DNA of 64,000 nucleotides from Avena insularis. Taxonomy: Eukaryota; Streptophyta; Magnoliopsida; Poales; Poaceae. The position numbers were made by a program, and so were the translations under genes. Each line of letters begins with the position of its first letter. Position 1 is the stretch's first letter. The notes below the pieces were generated by a model, which had not been told where the DNA came from, ran no database searches, and worked only from the letters and a program-made list of their open reading frames with translations. Where the stretch lies: NCBI GenBank assembly GCA_023614405.1, contig CM042685.1:189444257-189508256 (forward strand), given 5' to 3'. Shown here piece after piece: positions 1-11,013 of the stretch.

Positions 1-1179
1 AAACAAAAGAGCATGATATCAACTGGATATGTATCCATAAGTGTTGAAAGTGTTCCCCGTGGCAGCACGGTTCTGCTAACTCCCAGCCTATAATTTGCAA
101 GCATATAACTTTCATGGACAGTCACAATGGTTTAGGTTTATTAAGTGCAAGGAATAAAGTGTGCCATCAAGTTCGTGAGAGCTTTACTAACTTTTTCAAA
201 ACAAGCAAACATTTTATTTGGAAGAAAACGAGGCACAATGAATATGCACAGAATAGCAAATGATGCTAGTAGGTATGTATGGTGGACATTGTTGGCAATA
301 TTGGTTTTGGGAAGTTGGATACACAAGTATAGCTCATACTCAGTGTAAGTGAAGGCTAGTAATAGAGAGGGAGCGACAAACGAGAGAGCAATAACTATGA
401 TAATCATGCTTGCAACAAAACAAGATTAATTATGTCATGAAAATGATAAAAGAACTCTGAGGCAAAATAAATCATCGAGGCTTAATAACTATTGTTTAGT
501 CATATGCATGCGTGAGCATGTGCCAAGTCGATTCACATGAAACATTCAAAGGAGGATACCACAATATCATACCAAGTTATGAATAGAACAATGCAAGCAA
601 ACATTCATATGACATGCTACAAACTATTAGCAAGCTGGAGCTTATCATAAGAGAGCAAGAACTATTAAGCATCCATAAATAACATACACCTTACATGAAA
701 AGACTAAGCATGCCCACAATGATGAGTGTTTGTACAATAATGAAAACAAATAGAGTTTGTTATCGGCCTCTTACCACACCTCAAGTTGTCATTAATCTTC
801 ATTATTGCCCTTCACTTGTGTGGCTTGAATAATAACATGAAACCAAACTACACTGAGAATGGCTGAACCCTGCAAAGAACTCATAAAACCAAAGAAGAAC
901 AACAAATATTTTTGGTGTTTTCGATTTTTTTAAAGCAAGCAAACAGAGCAAAATCTTTTTGGATTTTTATTTAAGGCAAACCAAAGCTAAAAAGCAAAGA
1001 AACAAAACAAGAGAAACAACAAAAATATTTTTGGTATTTTTGTGTTTTTAGAAAGCAGAAACAAAAACCAAAAAGAAAGCGAAACAATGGATATACAAAG
1101 AACTGACAAAACATGATATATAGATGAGTGTGATGTCGTTATACCTCCCCTAGGATTAGGCTTTTGGCCTAAGTGGGGC
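1..1179 (-). repeat. 3' noncoding internal region of A0
   Basis: No plausible gene is present. The first 800 bases are a diverged reverse-complement copy of the tail at 29600-30550 and 35440-36400, including the segment that reads GATATCATGCTCTTTTGTTT on the minus strand. A/T-rich tracts with runs of AAAAACAAA-type repeats fill 890-1100. The short ORFs here are chance frames. Confidence 0.75.
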
Positions 1180-1515
1180 TCAATAGCGCGGGTAGTAACC
1201 CCAAGCCGGTGGGTCATCATAGGAATGATCATAGTCAGGCGCTTGCGATGAAGAAGAAGACGCGCCCCGATCATAGGAGGGTTGCTGGTATGAAGACTCT
1301 CCCAAGTTAGAGGGCTGAACCGAATCATCTTCCGCATACTCTCCAACATTATCCTCTTGCTGGGAGAGCTCCGCCACGTATGAGTCAAACTCCTCCTCCG
1401 TGAGCGACCATCCTTGCCTGTTATCAAAATTAAACAAAGCAGGTGCAGGCAAATAAACTACTTTCTCAGTCCTACCCCCTCTCCAACCATGCTTGACAAA
1501 GGATAACTGAAATTA
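1180..1515 (-). pseudogene. C-terminal part of the A0 second ORF
   Basis: The minus-strand frame opens near 1515 and runs to a stop at 1180. It encodes a basic Gly/Arg stretch, then a PAPALFNF motif, an acidic segment (EEEFDSYVAELSQQ) and a Ser/Gln/Tyr-rich low-complexity tail ending in PRY. It is probably the continuation of the 1555-2292 reading frame: only about 40 bases separate them, and a TTTATAATTTCAG-like acceptor sits just upstream of 1515. The gap is too short for a typical plant intron, so a small deletion or frameshift is equally possible. Function unknown. Confidence 0.5.
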
Positions 1516-1554
1516 TAAACCTCTCACAGTAGCCCATGAAGAAACAAAATTATG

Positions 1555-2292
1555 CTAAACCATGGAATCAAGATCAAGCCTCTCTATGGGGAACCGATAA
1601 TCTGAATGGTGAGGCTCTAAACCATGGAAAGCTAGCAATCTAGAGGCAATGAGACCTCCAAAAATTCCACCTCTCTCGCGGTTAGTGGTAAGACGGTAAG
1701 ATATCAAAGCACCCAGGTTATAAGTTCTATCCCTATTCAAAGCCGCTGAGATAAAAGCTAGATCAAAAGAAGATAACTTTCTAGCAATTTTTCTAGCAAG
1801 AACACACTTGGTAATGAAATAGGCAAAATACCTAATGGATGGGAACTGAATGTTCCGAATTTTACCACTTTCCTTCGAGAAGTCGAAACCTTGGCAAATT
1901 TCAGCATATAAATCCATAAGTGACTTAGGCCTCTCCTTGATCTTCTCACAAGATCCCCAATGCGGCACTCTAATAGCTACACAAAAATCGGCAAAAGGCA
2001 AGTCGGCAGCTGTATTATAGATTTTATAATGGACCATGGGATTAGACGATGACCAAGTAAACCAGAAGTCCTGCACCACAACCATGGTTAGCTTGACATA
2101 TTGAAATGGTTCGCCTTCAATAAAGTGTTCCAACCCTGCATTGGTAATCATAGTTTGGAAATCCTGGAAGATTCCCGTGACTCTCATAAATTCAGGGCAT
2201 GGATATATGGAAGGGAAGACTCCTTCCTCATGATGGACTTTCGTTGGCTCAAGTACCATTAAATCATATTGATTCAGCGGGTATGCACTCAT
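1555..2292 (-). CDS. Second ORF of the A0 Athila-type element, unknown function
   Basis: The frame is open for 246 codons from the ATG at 2292, chosen because it follows a possible splice acceptor (CAAATTTCAG at 2301-2310) and begins MSAYPLNQYDLM. The protein is mildly hydrophobic and mixed alpha/beta in character, with no signal peptide, clear membrane segment, zinc finger or polymerase motif. It lies downstream of gag where autonomous Athila elements carry pol and an envelope-like ORF, so it may be a relic of that third ORF or an accessory protein. I do not recognise a domain. The frame extends upstream of the ATG to 2391, but that part looks like leader or intron. A chance long ORF is unlikely at this length in this position. 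Confidence 0.55.
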   Translation of the reverse strand: MSAYPLNQYDLMVLEPTKVHHEEGVFPSIYPCPEFMRVTGIFQDFQTMITNAGLEHFIEGEPFQYVKLTMVVVQDFWFTWSSSNPMVHYKIYNTAADLPFADFCVAIRVPHWGSCEKIKERPKSLMDLYAEICQGFDFSKESGKIRNIQFPSIRYFAYFITKCVLARKIARKLSSFDLAFISAALNRDRTYNLGALISYRLTTNRERGGIFGGLIASRLLAFHGLEPHHSDYRFPIERLDLDSMV

Positions 2293-3144
2293 CTTCCTTT
2301 CTGAAATTTGTAGACAAACATCAAACCAAGTGATTTCCAAGTTGATAAATGATGAGAAACTACTATAGGAACTTGCTAGTGGGCTACACATGCATCAAAA
2401 TGAAATCTCTAAGCATAGAACAAGCATGAAAGCTCACACAACCTGACACCTATACCGGCAAAATACTCAAGATACAATCTACCAATCAAAAATCTAATTG
2501 GACAAGCGAAGGAGGCACATACCAAGGAGCAATCCCTCCAAAAATCAGCAGCAAAGATGGGCTGAGCAAGGAGATCGAAAATCGGGAGCAAGAACAGCAA
2601 GAACTCGAACTTGAGAAAGTTTTCCGGTGTTTTTTGGGAGAGAGAAAGAAGGTGGCTGGGAGGAGACAACTTGGAGGGCCTTAGGTGGGTCCCACCCATG
2701 CCAGGCGTGCCCCTGGGACTGGCCGCGCCACCAGGGGGTGTGCTGGCCTGCCCCCCTGGGCCACTGCAGGTGTCCCTCTGCCCCTTTTTTCGCGGAAAAA
2801 TTTAATATGAATTTTCTAGGATTTTTCAGGAAACTTTATTTTTGGCCAATTTTTAGGGTATGAAAATTGATTTTCTCTCAGAAAAGATTTTTTTAGAAGA
2901 AGCAAAAGCAAACAAAAACCAAAACTACAGAAGTTCTAAGACACTCTAACAAGCAAACAACTAGCAAAACCAAAGCTAGCAAGAGAAAAAGCAAAGACTA
3001 GGAAGGAGAAAAGTAAAAGTGAGCAAGTATAACCACAGTGAAACCATTATTTTGTTCATTAAAATCCTTTTGTTAACAAGGTTGATTAGGTCTTGTTACC
3101 AAAACAATCTTATATAAAACAAAACTTCGCATTCCACAAAGTGA
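2293..3144 (-). promoter_or_regulatory. GC-rich internal leader of A0 with a possible intron (2301-2522)
   Basis: Between gag-protease and the second ORF lies about 850 bp without a plausible gene. 2690-2790 is very GC-rich and resembles the U3/leader stretches of grass LTRs. It is followed on the minus strand by a pyrimidine-rich tract (CTTTCTCTCTCCC). A donor-like CTTG/GTATGTG falls at 2522 and an acceptor-like TTTCAG at 2301, giving a putative 222 bp intron ending nine bases before the ATG at 2292. 2880-3144 is A-rich noncoding. The layout suggests that the second ORF has its own internal promoter and spliced leader; this is inference from sequence pattern only. Confidence 0.35.
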
Positions 3145-5812
3145 TTATGTTACCTCAAACTTGATAGCAATGGTCTCAATCATAATAGTTTCAAAACTTT
3201 CTTGTGGAATGGAACAATATATTTCTCCAACCTTGATGCTCTCAATATTTTCAATGGAGTTTAGACAATAGCTCTTAGCAACCTTCTTGGGGAAATAAAC
3301 AGTATGCTATTTGTCATTAATATTAAATGTTACTTTTCCTTGATTACAGTTGATGACAGAACCTACAGTATTAAGAAAAGGTCTCCCAAGAATAATACAC
3401 ATATTATCATCTTCAGGCATTTGAAGGACAACAAAATCAGTTAAAACCAAGCAATTATGAGCCACCTGAACATGAACATCCTCACGTATATCAACAGGAA
3501 TAGTAGTTGACTTATCAACCATTTGCAAAGATATATTAGTTGGTATCAACTTTTCTAGCTGGAGTCTCTTGTAGAGGGAAAAAGGCATAACACTAACTCC
3601 AGCTCCCAAATCACATAAAGCAGTTCGAACATAATTGTTCTTAATAGAGCAAGGAATAGTTGGTATACCTGGATCACCAAGTTTCTTTGGAACCTTACCA
3701 TTGAAGGAATAATTAGCAAGCAAAGTAGAAATTTCCTCATTAGGAATCTTCCTTTTATTAGAGAAAATATCCTTCATATACTTTGGATAAGGAGGCAACT
3801 TAGTAGCATCAGTCAAAGGAATTTGCAAAAATAAAGGTTTCAGCCACTCACAAAACTTGTTGTAGTGTTCTTCCTCCTTTGACTTGTGTTTCTTATTTGG
3901 AAAAGGCATAGGTTTCTGCACCCAAGGTTGTCTCTCACTACCATGTTTATTAGCAATAAAATCTTCCTTAGTGTTCTTAGTGTGCTTCTCAGGTTCTTCC
4001 TCAACTTCCTCCTTATCAGGAGCATCATTTTTATCATTACCACTCTCAGTTTCAGCATCAGAGACAGATATACTATTAGGATCTACAGCAGGTTCAAGTG
4101 GTTCCTCAACTACTTTATGTTTCTTTTTCTTTCTCTTACGAGGACTACCACTACTTTAACCTTGTTGAGAATACTACTCAATTCTTTTAGGTGTCCTTTA
4201 GGATATAAAGGATCTTGAGTAGCTATACCACTCCTAGTTCTAATTCCATAAGCATGTTTATCTCCTAAGGCATTAACTAGCATATCCTTTTGTACCTTAG
4301 CAAGTTGATCAATTTGGTTTTGAACCATTTGAAAGTGTTTACAAAGAATTTTAATATCATTAGCAGTTCTTTCCACAATATCTTTCAACTCATTAATAAC
4401 TCTAGATTTTTCCAATAAATGGTTATGTACTTGTTTATTAAAATTACCTTGTTTAACAATAAATGTGTCAAGTTCCTCTAAGCATTGATTAGGAGGCTTA
4501 CCATAGGTAATATCACCTTCATCAAAGTGGAGAGATTGTACCTCAATATTGGATGAGTGGGGAATTGGATTATATAATTCTTCTATAGGAGGTAGATTCT
4601 TCACATCTTCAGCTCTAATACCTTTCTCCTTAAGACATTTCTTAGCTTCCTTCATCACTTCATCATTTAATGCAATCATTCCCCTCTTCTTCGGTGTTGG
4701 TGTTGGAACTGGTTCAGGCATAACTGGTTTAGGAGTAATAGGCTCAGGTGTATTTAGCTTAGTTGAAGTCCAATCATCATAATTCTTGCTTATTTTAGCC
4801 ATTAATTCTTCAACATCTGTAGGAGTTCTTTTCCTGAAAACACAATCAGCAAAGCTATCTAGGTATGTCCTAGAATCATCAGTTAGTCCATTATAATAAA
4901 TATCAAGAAGCTCATTTTTAGGTAATGGACATCTAGGATGTGCATGAATCAAGGCACAAAACCTTGTCCATGACCCAGGCAATTTCTCTTCATCTCCCTG
5001 TTTAAAATCAAAAAGTTTCTGCAAAGTAGCATGTCTAGCACTGGGAGGAAAATATTTCTGGAAGAAAGAAGCAATCAAACAATCAGGGCTATCAATGGAA
5101 CCAGGAGGTAATCTATTAAACCAAGCTTTAGCTTCTCCTTTTAGTGAAAAAGGAAGATCTTAGTAAGAAAGTACTTGTGCATCTTAAAATCATCAGGGAA
5201 TAAAGAACTCATAGTGGAAAGCTCATTCATATGAGCTACAGAACTCTCATTTTCAATCCCACAAAAAGGTTCTTTCCCAACAATGTCTATATAGGATAAA
5301 TCAAGAGAGAAGTCATAATCTTTATCTTTAATATCTATGGGAGAGGTGGAAAACTTAGGATCAGAGGACAGTTTAGGAATAATGGTACGTCTCTCAAGGA
5401 GACTCTTAATAGCACTACCACCATGTGTGTTTCGGCACTCCTCAATAAATTCATCAGTAAACTCAATGTAACCATCATTAATATCATATCTCTCTTTAGA
5501 CTCAGGTGAGCTAACAGGTGTAGCAGTGTATTCACTAGGAGTTTTAGTATTTCCTAGATTAGCCATAGTAGCGTCTAGGAAAGGACCTAATGAACCACTC
5601 GCATCAAGCACAGTAGAAGTAACATCATGAGTATCAGAAACAGTTTCAGATTCAGCAGTAGTAGCAGTTTGTGTAGCATGAGTATGTGGTGGTGGTGTAA
5701 TAAGCTTACTTATAACAGGCAGTGAATCAAGAGCAGCAGAGGTGTTTAGGACCGTACCTCTTCTTGTAGTGGATGGTAAAATAGGAAACTTTCCATCATG
5801 AGACTTCCCCAT
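3145..5812 (-). pseudogene. gag: gag-protease polyprotein of A0 (Athila type), broken
   Basis: From the ATG at 5812 (MGKSHDGKFPIL) the frame encodes a Ser/Thr-rich N-terminus, then the Athila capsid region: FFQKYFPPSARHATLQKL near 5070-5020 and LPGSWTRFCALIHAHPRCPL near 4980-4920. A Pro-rich linker, a charged region and an aspartic protease (CDLGAGVSVMPFSLYKRL, near 3600) follow. The frame ends with a conserved-looking IKFEVT at 3145. Lesions are an indel near 5155 that moves capsid into another frame, a frameshift near 4160 before the protease part, and an in-frame stop at 3307. Gag forms the particle that packages element RNA, and the protease cleaves it. No pol follows. The protease has DLG rather than the common DSG/DTG, as I recall for Athila-type proteins. 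Confidence 0.85.
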
Positions 5813-5871
5813 GATGAAAGGAGTAGCAGTGAACAATAGTAGATCCAAGTGAACTTACAAATAAAGCTATG

Positions 5872-5890
5872 CTCCCTGGCAACGGCGCCA
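5872..5890 (-). other. Primer-binding site of A0 (tRNA-Asp type)
   Basis: On the minus strand the sequence is TGGCGCCGTTGCCAGGGAG, the classic Athila-type PBS, eleven bases after the LTR end (ending GTGGGTCATCA). It fixes the orientation of the element and the LTR boundary. Confidence 0.9.
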
Positions 5891-5901
5891 GAATATAGTC
5901 T

Positions 5902-7278
5902 TGATGACCCACAAGTATAGGGGATCACAACAGTCTTCGAGGGTAGTATTACCAAATTTATTGATTTGACACAAGGGGAGCCAAAGAATACTTGCAAGCC
6001 TTAACAACTGAGTTGTCAATTCAGCTGCACCTGGAAATAGTTCTTGCTCACAGAAGTTTATCAGTAGCAACAATTTGGTAGTAGCAACAGCAAAGCAGCA
6101 CGAGAGCAATAGTAACAGTAGTAGCAAGCAGTAGGATATGAGCGTAGTAGGCATAGGGATGGACGGACGGGCGTTGCATGGATGAGTCTAAACATGTAAC
6201 TTCAAGATCTAGGGAAATTGCAGATAAATAAGAATAAGCATCCAAGTACTAAACAATCATAGGCATGTGCTCTATATATTGTCATGCGTGCTCGCAATGA
6301 GAACTTGCACAACATCTTTTGTCCTGCCAGCCTGTTGTAGTGGGGCCTCAAGGGAACTACTGGCAATTAAGGTGCTCCTTTTAATAGAGCACCGGAGCAA
6401 AGCATTAACACTCCGTGAACACATGTGATCCTCACATCACAGCCATCTCCTCAGGTTGTCCCAATTTCTGTCACTTCGGGGCCTTTGGATCCGGACAATG
6501 ATATGTGTACACAACTTGCAGATAAGATCACAAACAGTACTATCATAATGATTCAATAATAAGTTCAGATCTAAGATCATGGCACTCGGGCCCTAGTGAC
6601 AAGCATTAATCACAACAAGTTGCAACAAAGTCAAATAACACTAATAGAGATACTAGGCACCATGCCCTAACGATCTTATTCGATTACATGATAGAACTCA
6701 TCCAATCCCTACCATCCCCATAGCCTACAACAGGGGATTACTCACTCATGGATGGGGGAAACATGGATGATTGATGGAGAGGCGTTGGTGATGACGATGG
6801 CGATGATCCTCTCCAAATTCCCCGTCCCGGCAGGGTGCCAGAACGGAGTTTCTGGTTCCGAATCGCGGTTTCTGGTGGTGGCGGCGCAGCGGAACTCTTT
6901 CTGGAAAAACATTAAACCCCCCTCGGTTTTTAGGTCAAGAGGCATCTTATAGGCGAAGAGGGAGCCCGAGGGGGTGCCTGGGGCAGCCACACCCCCTCCA
7001 GGTGCGGGATAGGCCCACCCGCGCGGTAGGGTGTGTGGGCCCCCCAGGGCTCCACTCTGTCTCGTATTCTAGCTCCGTGGATCTTCTGGTGAAATAGAAT
7101 TTTTGGCATATTTTCTGGGATTTTTCCTGATAGTTGATTTTCTGCACAAAAACTAGACACCAAGGTAATTCTGCTAAAAATAGCATCAGTCCGTGTTAGT
7201 TGTATCCAAATCACACAAGTTTAGAGGAGAAACAATAGCAAAAGTGTTCGGGAAAGTAGATACGTTTTGGATGTATCA
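5902..7278 (-). repeat. 5' LTR of A0
   Basis: On the minus strand the LTR starts TGATACATCCAAAACG at 7278 and ends GTGGGTCATCA at 5902: 1377 bp with TGAT...ATCA ends. A TATA-like box CTATAAG lies at 6952-6946 on the minus strand, after the GC-rich U3 (about 6960-7060). The right neighbour (7279) is sequence from the middle of another LTR of the same family in the opposite direction, so this is a nested insertion point. The ORFs across it are shadows. Confidence 0.9.
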
Positions 7279-7997
7279 TTATGCTTAATGCTTGTCACTG
7301 GGGCCTGAGTGCCATGATCTCAGATCTGAACATGTTATTGATTCATGATGATAGTATTGTTTGTGATCTTACCTGCAAGTTGTTTACACATATTATTATC
7401 CGGAATCGAAGGCCCCGAAGTGACAGAAATTGGGACAACCGGAGGGGATGAAAGTGATACGAGGATCACGTGTGTTCACAGAGTGTTAATGCTTTTCTCT
7501 GGTACTCTATTAAAAGGAGTACCTTGATTGCCAGTAGATCCCTTGAGGCCCCGCTGCAACGGGCTGGCGGGACAAAAGATGTTGTGCAAGTTCTCATTGC
7601 GAGCACGTATGGCTACATATGGAACACATGCTTATGATTGTTTAGTACTTGGATGCTTTATCTTATTTATCTGCAAATGCCCTAGATTTTGATATTACAT
7701 GAATAGTCTTGTCCATGCAATGCCCATCCATCCATACCTATGCCTACCGCACTCAAATCCTGCTGTTTGCTAGTACTACTGCTTTTGTTTTACTGATGTT
7801 GTTACTTTGTTATTGCTACTACAAAACCATTGCTACCGATAAACTACTGTGAGCAAGACTATTTCCAAGTGCAGCTGAATTGAGAACTCAGTTGTTAAGG
7901 CTTATAAGTATTCTTTGGCTCCCCTTGTGTCAAATCAATAAATTGGGTTATACTACCCTCGAAGACTATTGTGATCCTCTATACTTGTGGGTCATCA
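7279..7997 (+). repeat. Plus-oriented LTR 3' fragment of the A0 family, cut by A0
   Basis: The sequence is homologous to the reverse complement of 5902-6605: GCTTAATGCTTGTCACT, then CCATGATCT, and the same terminal TATACTTGTGGGTCATCA ending at 7997. It starts in mid-LTR at 7279, exactly where the A0 LTR ends, so A0 interrupted it. What follows 7997 is not a PBS, so this is either the 3' LTR of an element lying to the left or a solo LTR. Confidence 0.82.
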
Positions 7998-8401
7998 ATC
8001 ACTGATTCCTGAGGGGAAGTAGGTAAGTCAGTATTTTCTCCGATTGCATCAAGAGCTAAGTCGTTTCTGGCTGCGGCATTGACAGAGTTGGATCCAGAGC
8101 CCATGTAGTGTACGAATAAATACTTATTTTTCTTCATGGACTCAAGGTAACAGAATAGTTGGGTTTCCACCTTCGCTTATTCAAAGCTCCGCTTGATCTC
8201 GGCGATTGCTTCATAGTCGATGTAGGGGCGTTTCATCATCTGATTTAGCTTGTGCCTCAAGAGCGATTTTTCTGCTCTAGCATCGGTAGAATCGGATCCG
8301 AAGCGAATATATTCCTCATATGTGTACCAGATATCAACAGGGAGATCATATCCGGATTTTTCTTCCACCACTTCTTCCACTACACGAGCGGGTGATACGT
8401 C
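7998..8401 (-). pseudogene. Coding-like island of unknown origin between two LTRs
   Basis: This 404 bp segment lies outside recognisable LTR sequence on both sides. On the minus strand one frame runs across the whole segment with a single internal stop (TAA at 8179-8177). It is rich in charged and aromatic residues: DIWYTYEEYIRFGSDS, then LLRHKLNQMMKRPYIDYEAI, then after the stop LFCYLESMKKNKYLFVHYMG. It does not look like gag, RT, integrase or LTR noise, and codon composition is gene-like. I do not recognise a family. It could be a decayed exon of a host gene, a captured gene fragment, or a piece of an older transposon. The last bases (TGATACGTC, 8393-8401) resemble an LTR start and may belong to the boundary. 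Confidence 0.4.
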
Positions 8402-9272
8402 TGATACATCGTAAACGTATCTATAATTTTTGATGTTCCATGCTTGTTTAGTATCTACTTTACTTTGCTTCGTCTGCACTTTGATGTATTTTTATATGTT
8501 TTCTAGGACTAACCTATTAACAAGATGCCATAGTGCCAGTTGCCCATTTTCTTCTATTTTTGGTTCCAGAAAAGGCAGAAAATCAATATTCTTGGAATTG
8601 GACGGGACAAAAGCCAAAGTCAAAATTTTACCGTGGGGAACACGGAGCCAGAGTACGAGACGAAGGGGATTGTTTACCTTACACACTTTGCTTAAAGAAG
8701 TTATCCATTGCTTACAACTTAATACTAGAGGGGGTTCGGATGATAACCTGAAGGTGGATTACTAGTCATAGATGCAGTTGGATGGCCGTCTATGTATATT
8801 GTTGTATTGCCCAATCAAATCTCACAGGATCATAAATGTCTAGTATTGCATTGTTATGCCTTGCTCTGTCCTGTCAATTGCCCTGCTGTAATTTGTTTAC
8901 CCAGCATGCCATGTTGTTTATCTTAAGGAGAACACCTCTAGTGAAATATGGACCCTGGTCCAATCTTTACCATTGATACATCTTCCATTGTTACTATTTA
9001 CTTTATGCAAACCACCATTACCTTCCACACCATACAGTTAATCCTTTGTTTTCAGCAAACCGGTGAGATTGACAACCTCACTATTCGTTGGGGCAAAGTC
9101 TTGAGTTTGTGTTGTGCAGTTTCCAAGATGATAGCAACATCTTTGTGTCGTTTCCTTCCTCCTACTGGTTCGATAACCTTGGTTTCTTTTTGAGGAAATA
9201 CTTGCTGCCGTGCTCATCATACCTTCCTCTTGGGGTCTCCCAACGAAGCTCTAGAATGATCTGAGCGCATCA
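8402..9272 (+). repeat. First LTR of A, internally deleted
   Basis: It starts TGATACATCGTAAACG and ends GAGCGCATCA. Relative to the LTR at 31141-32700 it lacks about 690 bp: the sequence jumps at about 8669 to GATTGTTTACCTTACACAC, which lies at about 32095 in the other LTR. The lost part includes the TATA-like box and the leader, so this LTR probably cannot drive transcription. The nine bases before it (TGATACGTC) resemble an LTR start. Confidence 0.85.
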
Positions 9273-9282
9273 AGCTGTTTTC

Positions 9283-9300
9283 TGGGGCTGTTGCCGGGGA
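9283..9300 (+). other. PBS of the first A copy
   Basis: TGGGGCTGTTGCCGGGGA matches the Athila-type tRNA-Asp PBS with two substitutions, ten bases after the LTR end. Confidence 0.8.
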
Positions 9301-9520
9301 GGCTAAGGACGGCTTCACAAGGGGAGTCCTTCACAACCTTTCTCTTTACTTTGTTTTTGTTTTGCTTAGTTTCTTTTGCTTTGCTTTGTTTGCCTCTTTT
9401 TATCAAAAACTCAAAAAATTAGTTTTGTTTGGTTAGCCTTCTTTTATCAAAAACACACAAACAAATAGTTCCTACTTCAAGTTGTTTTATGTCAAGTTCT
9501 GCTCCAATCACTATTTCATC

Positions 9521-10608
9521 ATGGATAACCCACTCGGTTTCCTATTTGGGAAATCTAATATCACTGCTAAGGTAGTAGATGAACCATCGCCTGCTAGAAC
9601 CTCCATGGAAGATTTTATAAGGTATAGAGAATCTTATAAGGGTAAAGTCATGAGAGCCGTGTTAAAAAGGTTGGATCTGATTGCTAAAATTTTGCTTAAA
9701 CGCCATGATATAAATTGTTGCACTGAACAGGATACTAAACATCTTAAATTCCATTGTGGCTTTAGTAAAGAATTTGTAATTATGAACTATCATTGGAATA
9801 ACTATATTCATCTTGGATTTGAAGAAGTAAAACAATTTGTTTTGTTTATGGGAGCTTCTGGAATAGAATCCTTCATGTCTAAAAACTATGAAACATGTGT
9901 TGCTTGTAAATACCTTAAAGATATGGTCTCTTATATCCTTGATCATTGCATAGAAAATTTCAACAATAATTGTTATATCATTGATTATAAAGAGAGACTC
10001 AGTCATCCACAAGAATGTGTCCACAATTTGCAGGAGCCTATGGAAGAAGAAATTGCTGAACCTGAAAGCTCATTAGATGAAAAAGAGGAGGAGAGTGATG
10101 ATCAAGAGGAGGAAGAATGGATCTACCCATGCCTACCTTCTAATGAGAGTAACTCTTTACCTCTTACGTTATTTGATTGTCCCCATGCTTACCAAAGGAT
10201 GATGAATGTTATGTTCGTGTGGATTCTTTTGAGATACCTACTATGGGTAAAACTTGTGATAATAATTATGCTCCAGCTATCTATGATAATCCTTTATTTG
10301 TGCCTGAGTTCGAAATGCATGGTACTAAAGATTTTTGCTTAGAAAATGTTTATGATAAAGCTCTAGATGATGGTCCTATATTGAATGATCAGTTTTCTTG
10401 TTATAAAATTGTTAAAAGTGGGTTTGAAGGTTTTAATCCCACTATTTTTGAGCTTGATAAAAATTGTGTGTTTATAGATCATGAAAAGCATACTTATGTT
10501 ATAGTTATATTATTGAGTTTATTCATGAGGCTACTGAAAATTATTATGAGAGAGGAAAATATGGTTGTAGAAGTTTTCATGGTACTGAAACACCTCTCTA
10601 TGTGCTGA
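9521..10608 (+). pseudogene. Unknown ORF of Athila-type element A, first copy (frameshifted)
   Basis: The start is the ATG at 9521 (MDNPLGFLFGK), about 220 bases after the PBS; it was chosen because the second copy begins at the homologous ATG at 32950. The N-terminal third is Lys/Arg-rich and helical (MEDFIRYRESYKG, VLKRLDLIAKILLKRH). The middle is strongly acidic (DEKEEESDDQEEEEW), followed by a Cys/Asp/Phe-rich C-terminal region. A one-base shortage in a C run near 10180 moves the reading into another frame; the correct frame continues to about 10608. No zinc knuckle or enzymatic motif is visible. Its place after the PBS suggests a gag-position or accessory protein of a non-autonomous family. 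Function unknown. Confidence 0.7.
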
Positions 10609-11013
10609 AAGTTTTGAAGCTGTTCTTGTTTTATCTACCCATTCTTGTTACTTTGTGCTTCTTTGATTTATTTTTACAAGATTCTTATGCATAGGAAGTG
10701 GGTTAGAATTAAATGTGTTTTGAATTTGCTTCTTGATGCTCTCTTTTACTTCAATTCATATTTCTTATGTGAGCATCTTCTCAAACTCTCAAGCCTAACT
10801 TAAAGGCGTAAAATAAAAGTACTTATTAGGAGATAACCCAATAGTTTTCTTGAGTCTTGGAAGTTATTACTTCTATAATAACCTCTCCTTATCCTTTTTG
10901 TTTGATTTTTGTGTGCCAAGAATAACCTCTAATGAGAGGGAAGTAAGATTTGGGGAGTTGCTGTCCCGAAATAGATTTTTGTGCTCCACTGTAAAAATTC
11001 GTGTAAAATCTCT
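10609..11013 (+). repeat. Noncoding internal sequence of the first A copy
   Basis: It matches 34048-34446 of the second copy, including the CTCAAGCCTAACTTAAAGGCGT segment in two parts. It ends at AAAATCTCT, where the minus-strand chromovirus enters (11014). No gene seen. Confidence 0.8.

Larger units (their letters stand above)
1..7278 (-). mobile_element. A0: minus-strand non-autonomous Athila-type LTR retrotransposon (Sabrina/WHAM-like), 3' end outside the window
   Basis: Read on the minus strand, the order is 5' LTR (7278-5902), PBS (5890-5872), gag-protease (5812-3145), a GC-rich spacer, a second ORF (2292-1180) and a 3' noncoding tail running off the left edge. No reverse transcriptase, RNase H or integrase is visible, so the element would depend on proteins from a relative. 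The tail at 1-800 is the reverse complement of the tail of the plus-strand Athila-type element at about 29600-30550, which supports the same lineage. The element is inserted into an LTR of its own family: plus-oriented LTR sequence resumes at 7279. The family name is from memory of LTR ends and the gag type. Confidence 0.88.

Noticed and set aside
8393..8420. TGATACGTC directly before the first A LTR as an extra LTR start or slippage duplication
   Set aside because: Only nine bases match; it may simply be flanking sequence or target duplication. Too short to call.
9662..10024. 120-codon minus-strand ORF, also at 33091-33453
   Set aside because: Mirror of the sense ORF of element A; present in both copies only because the sense sequence is.
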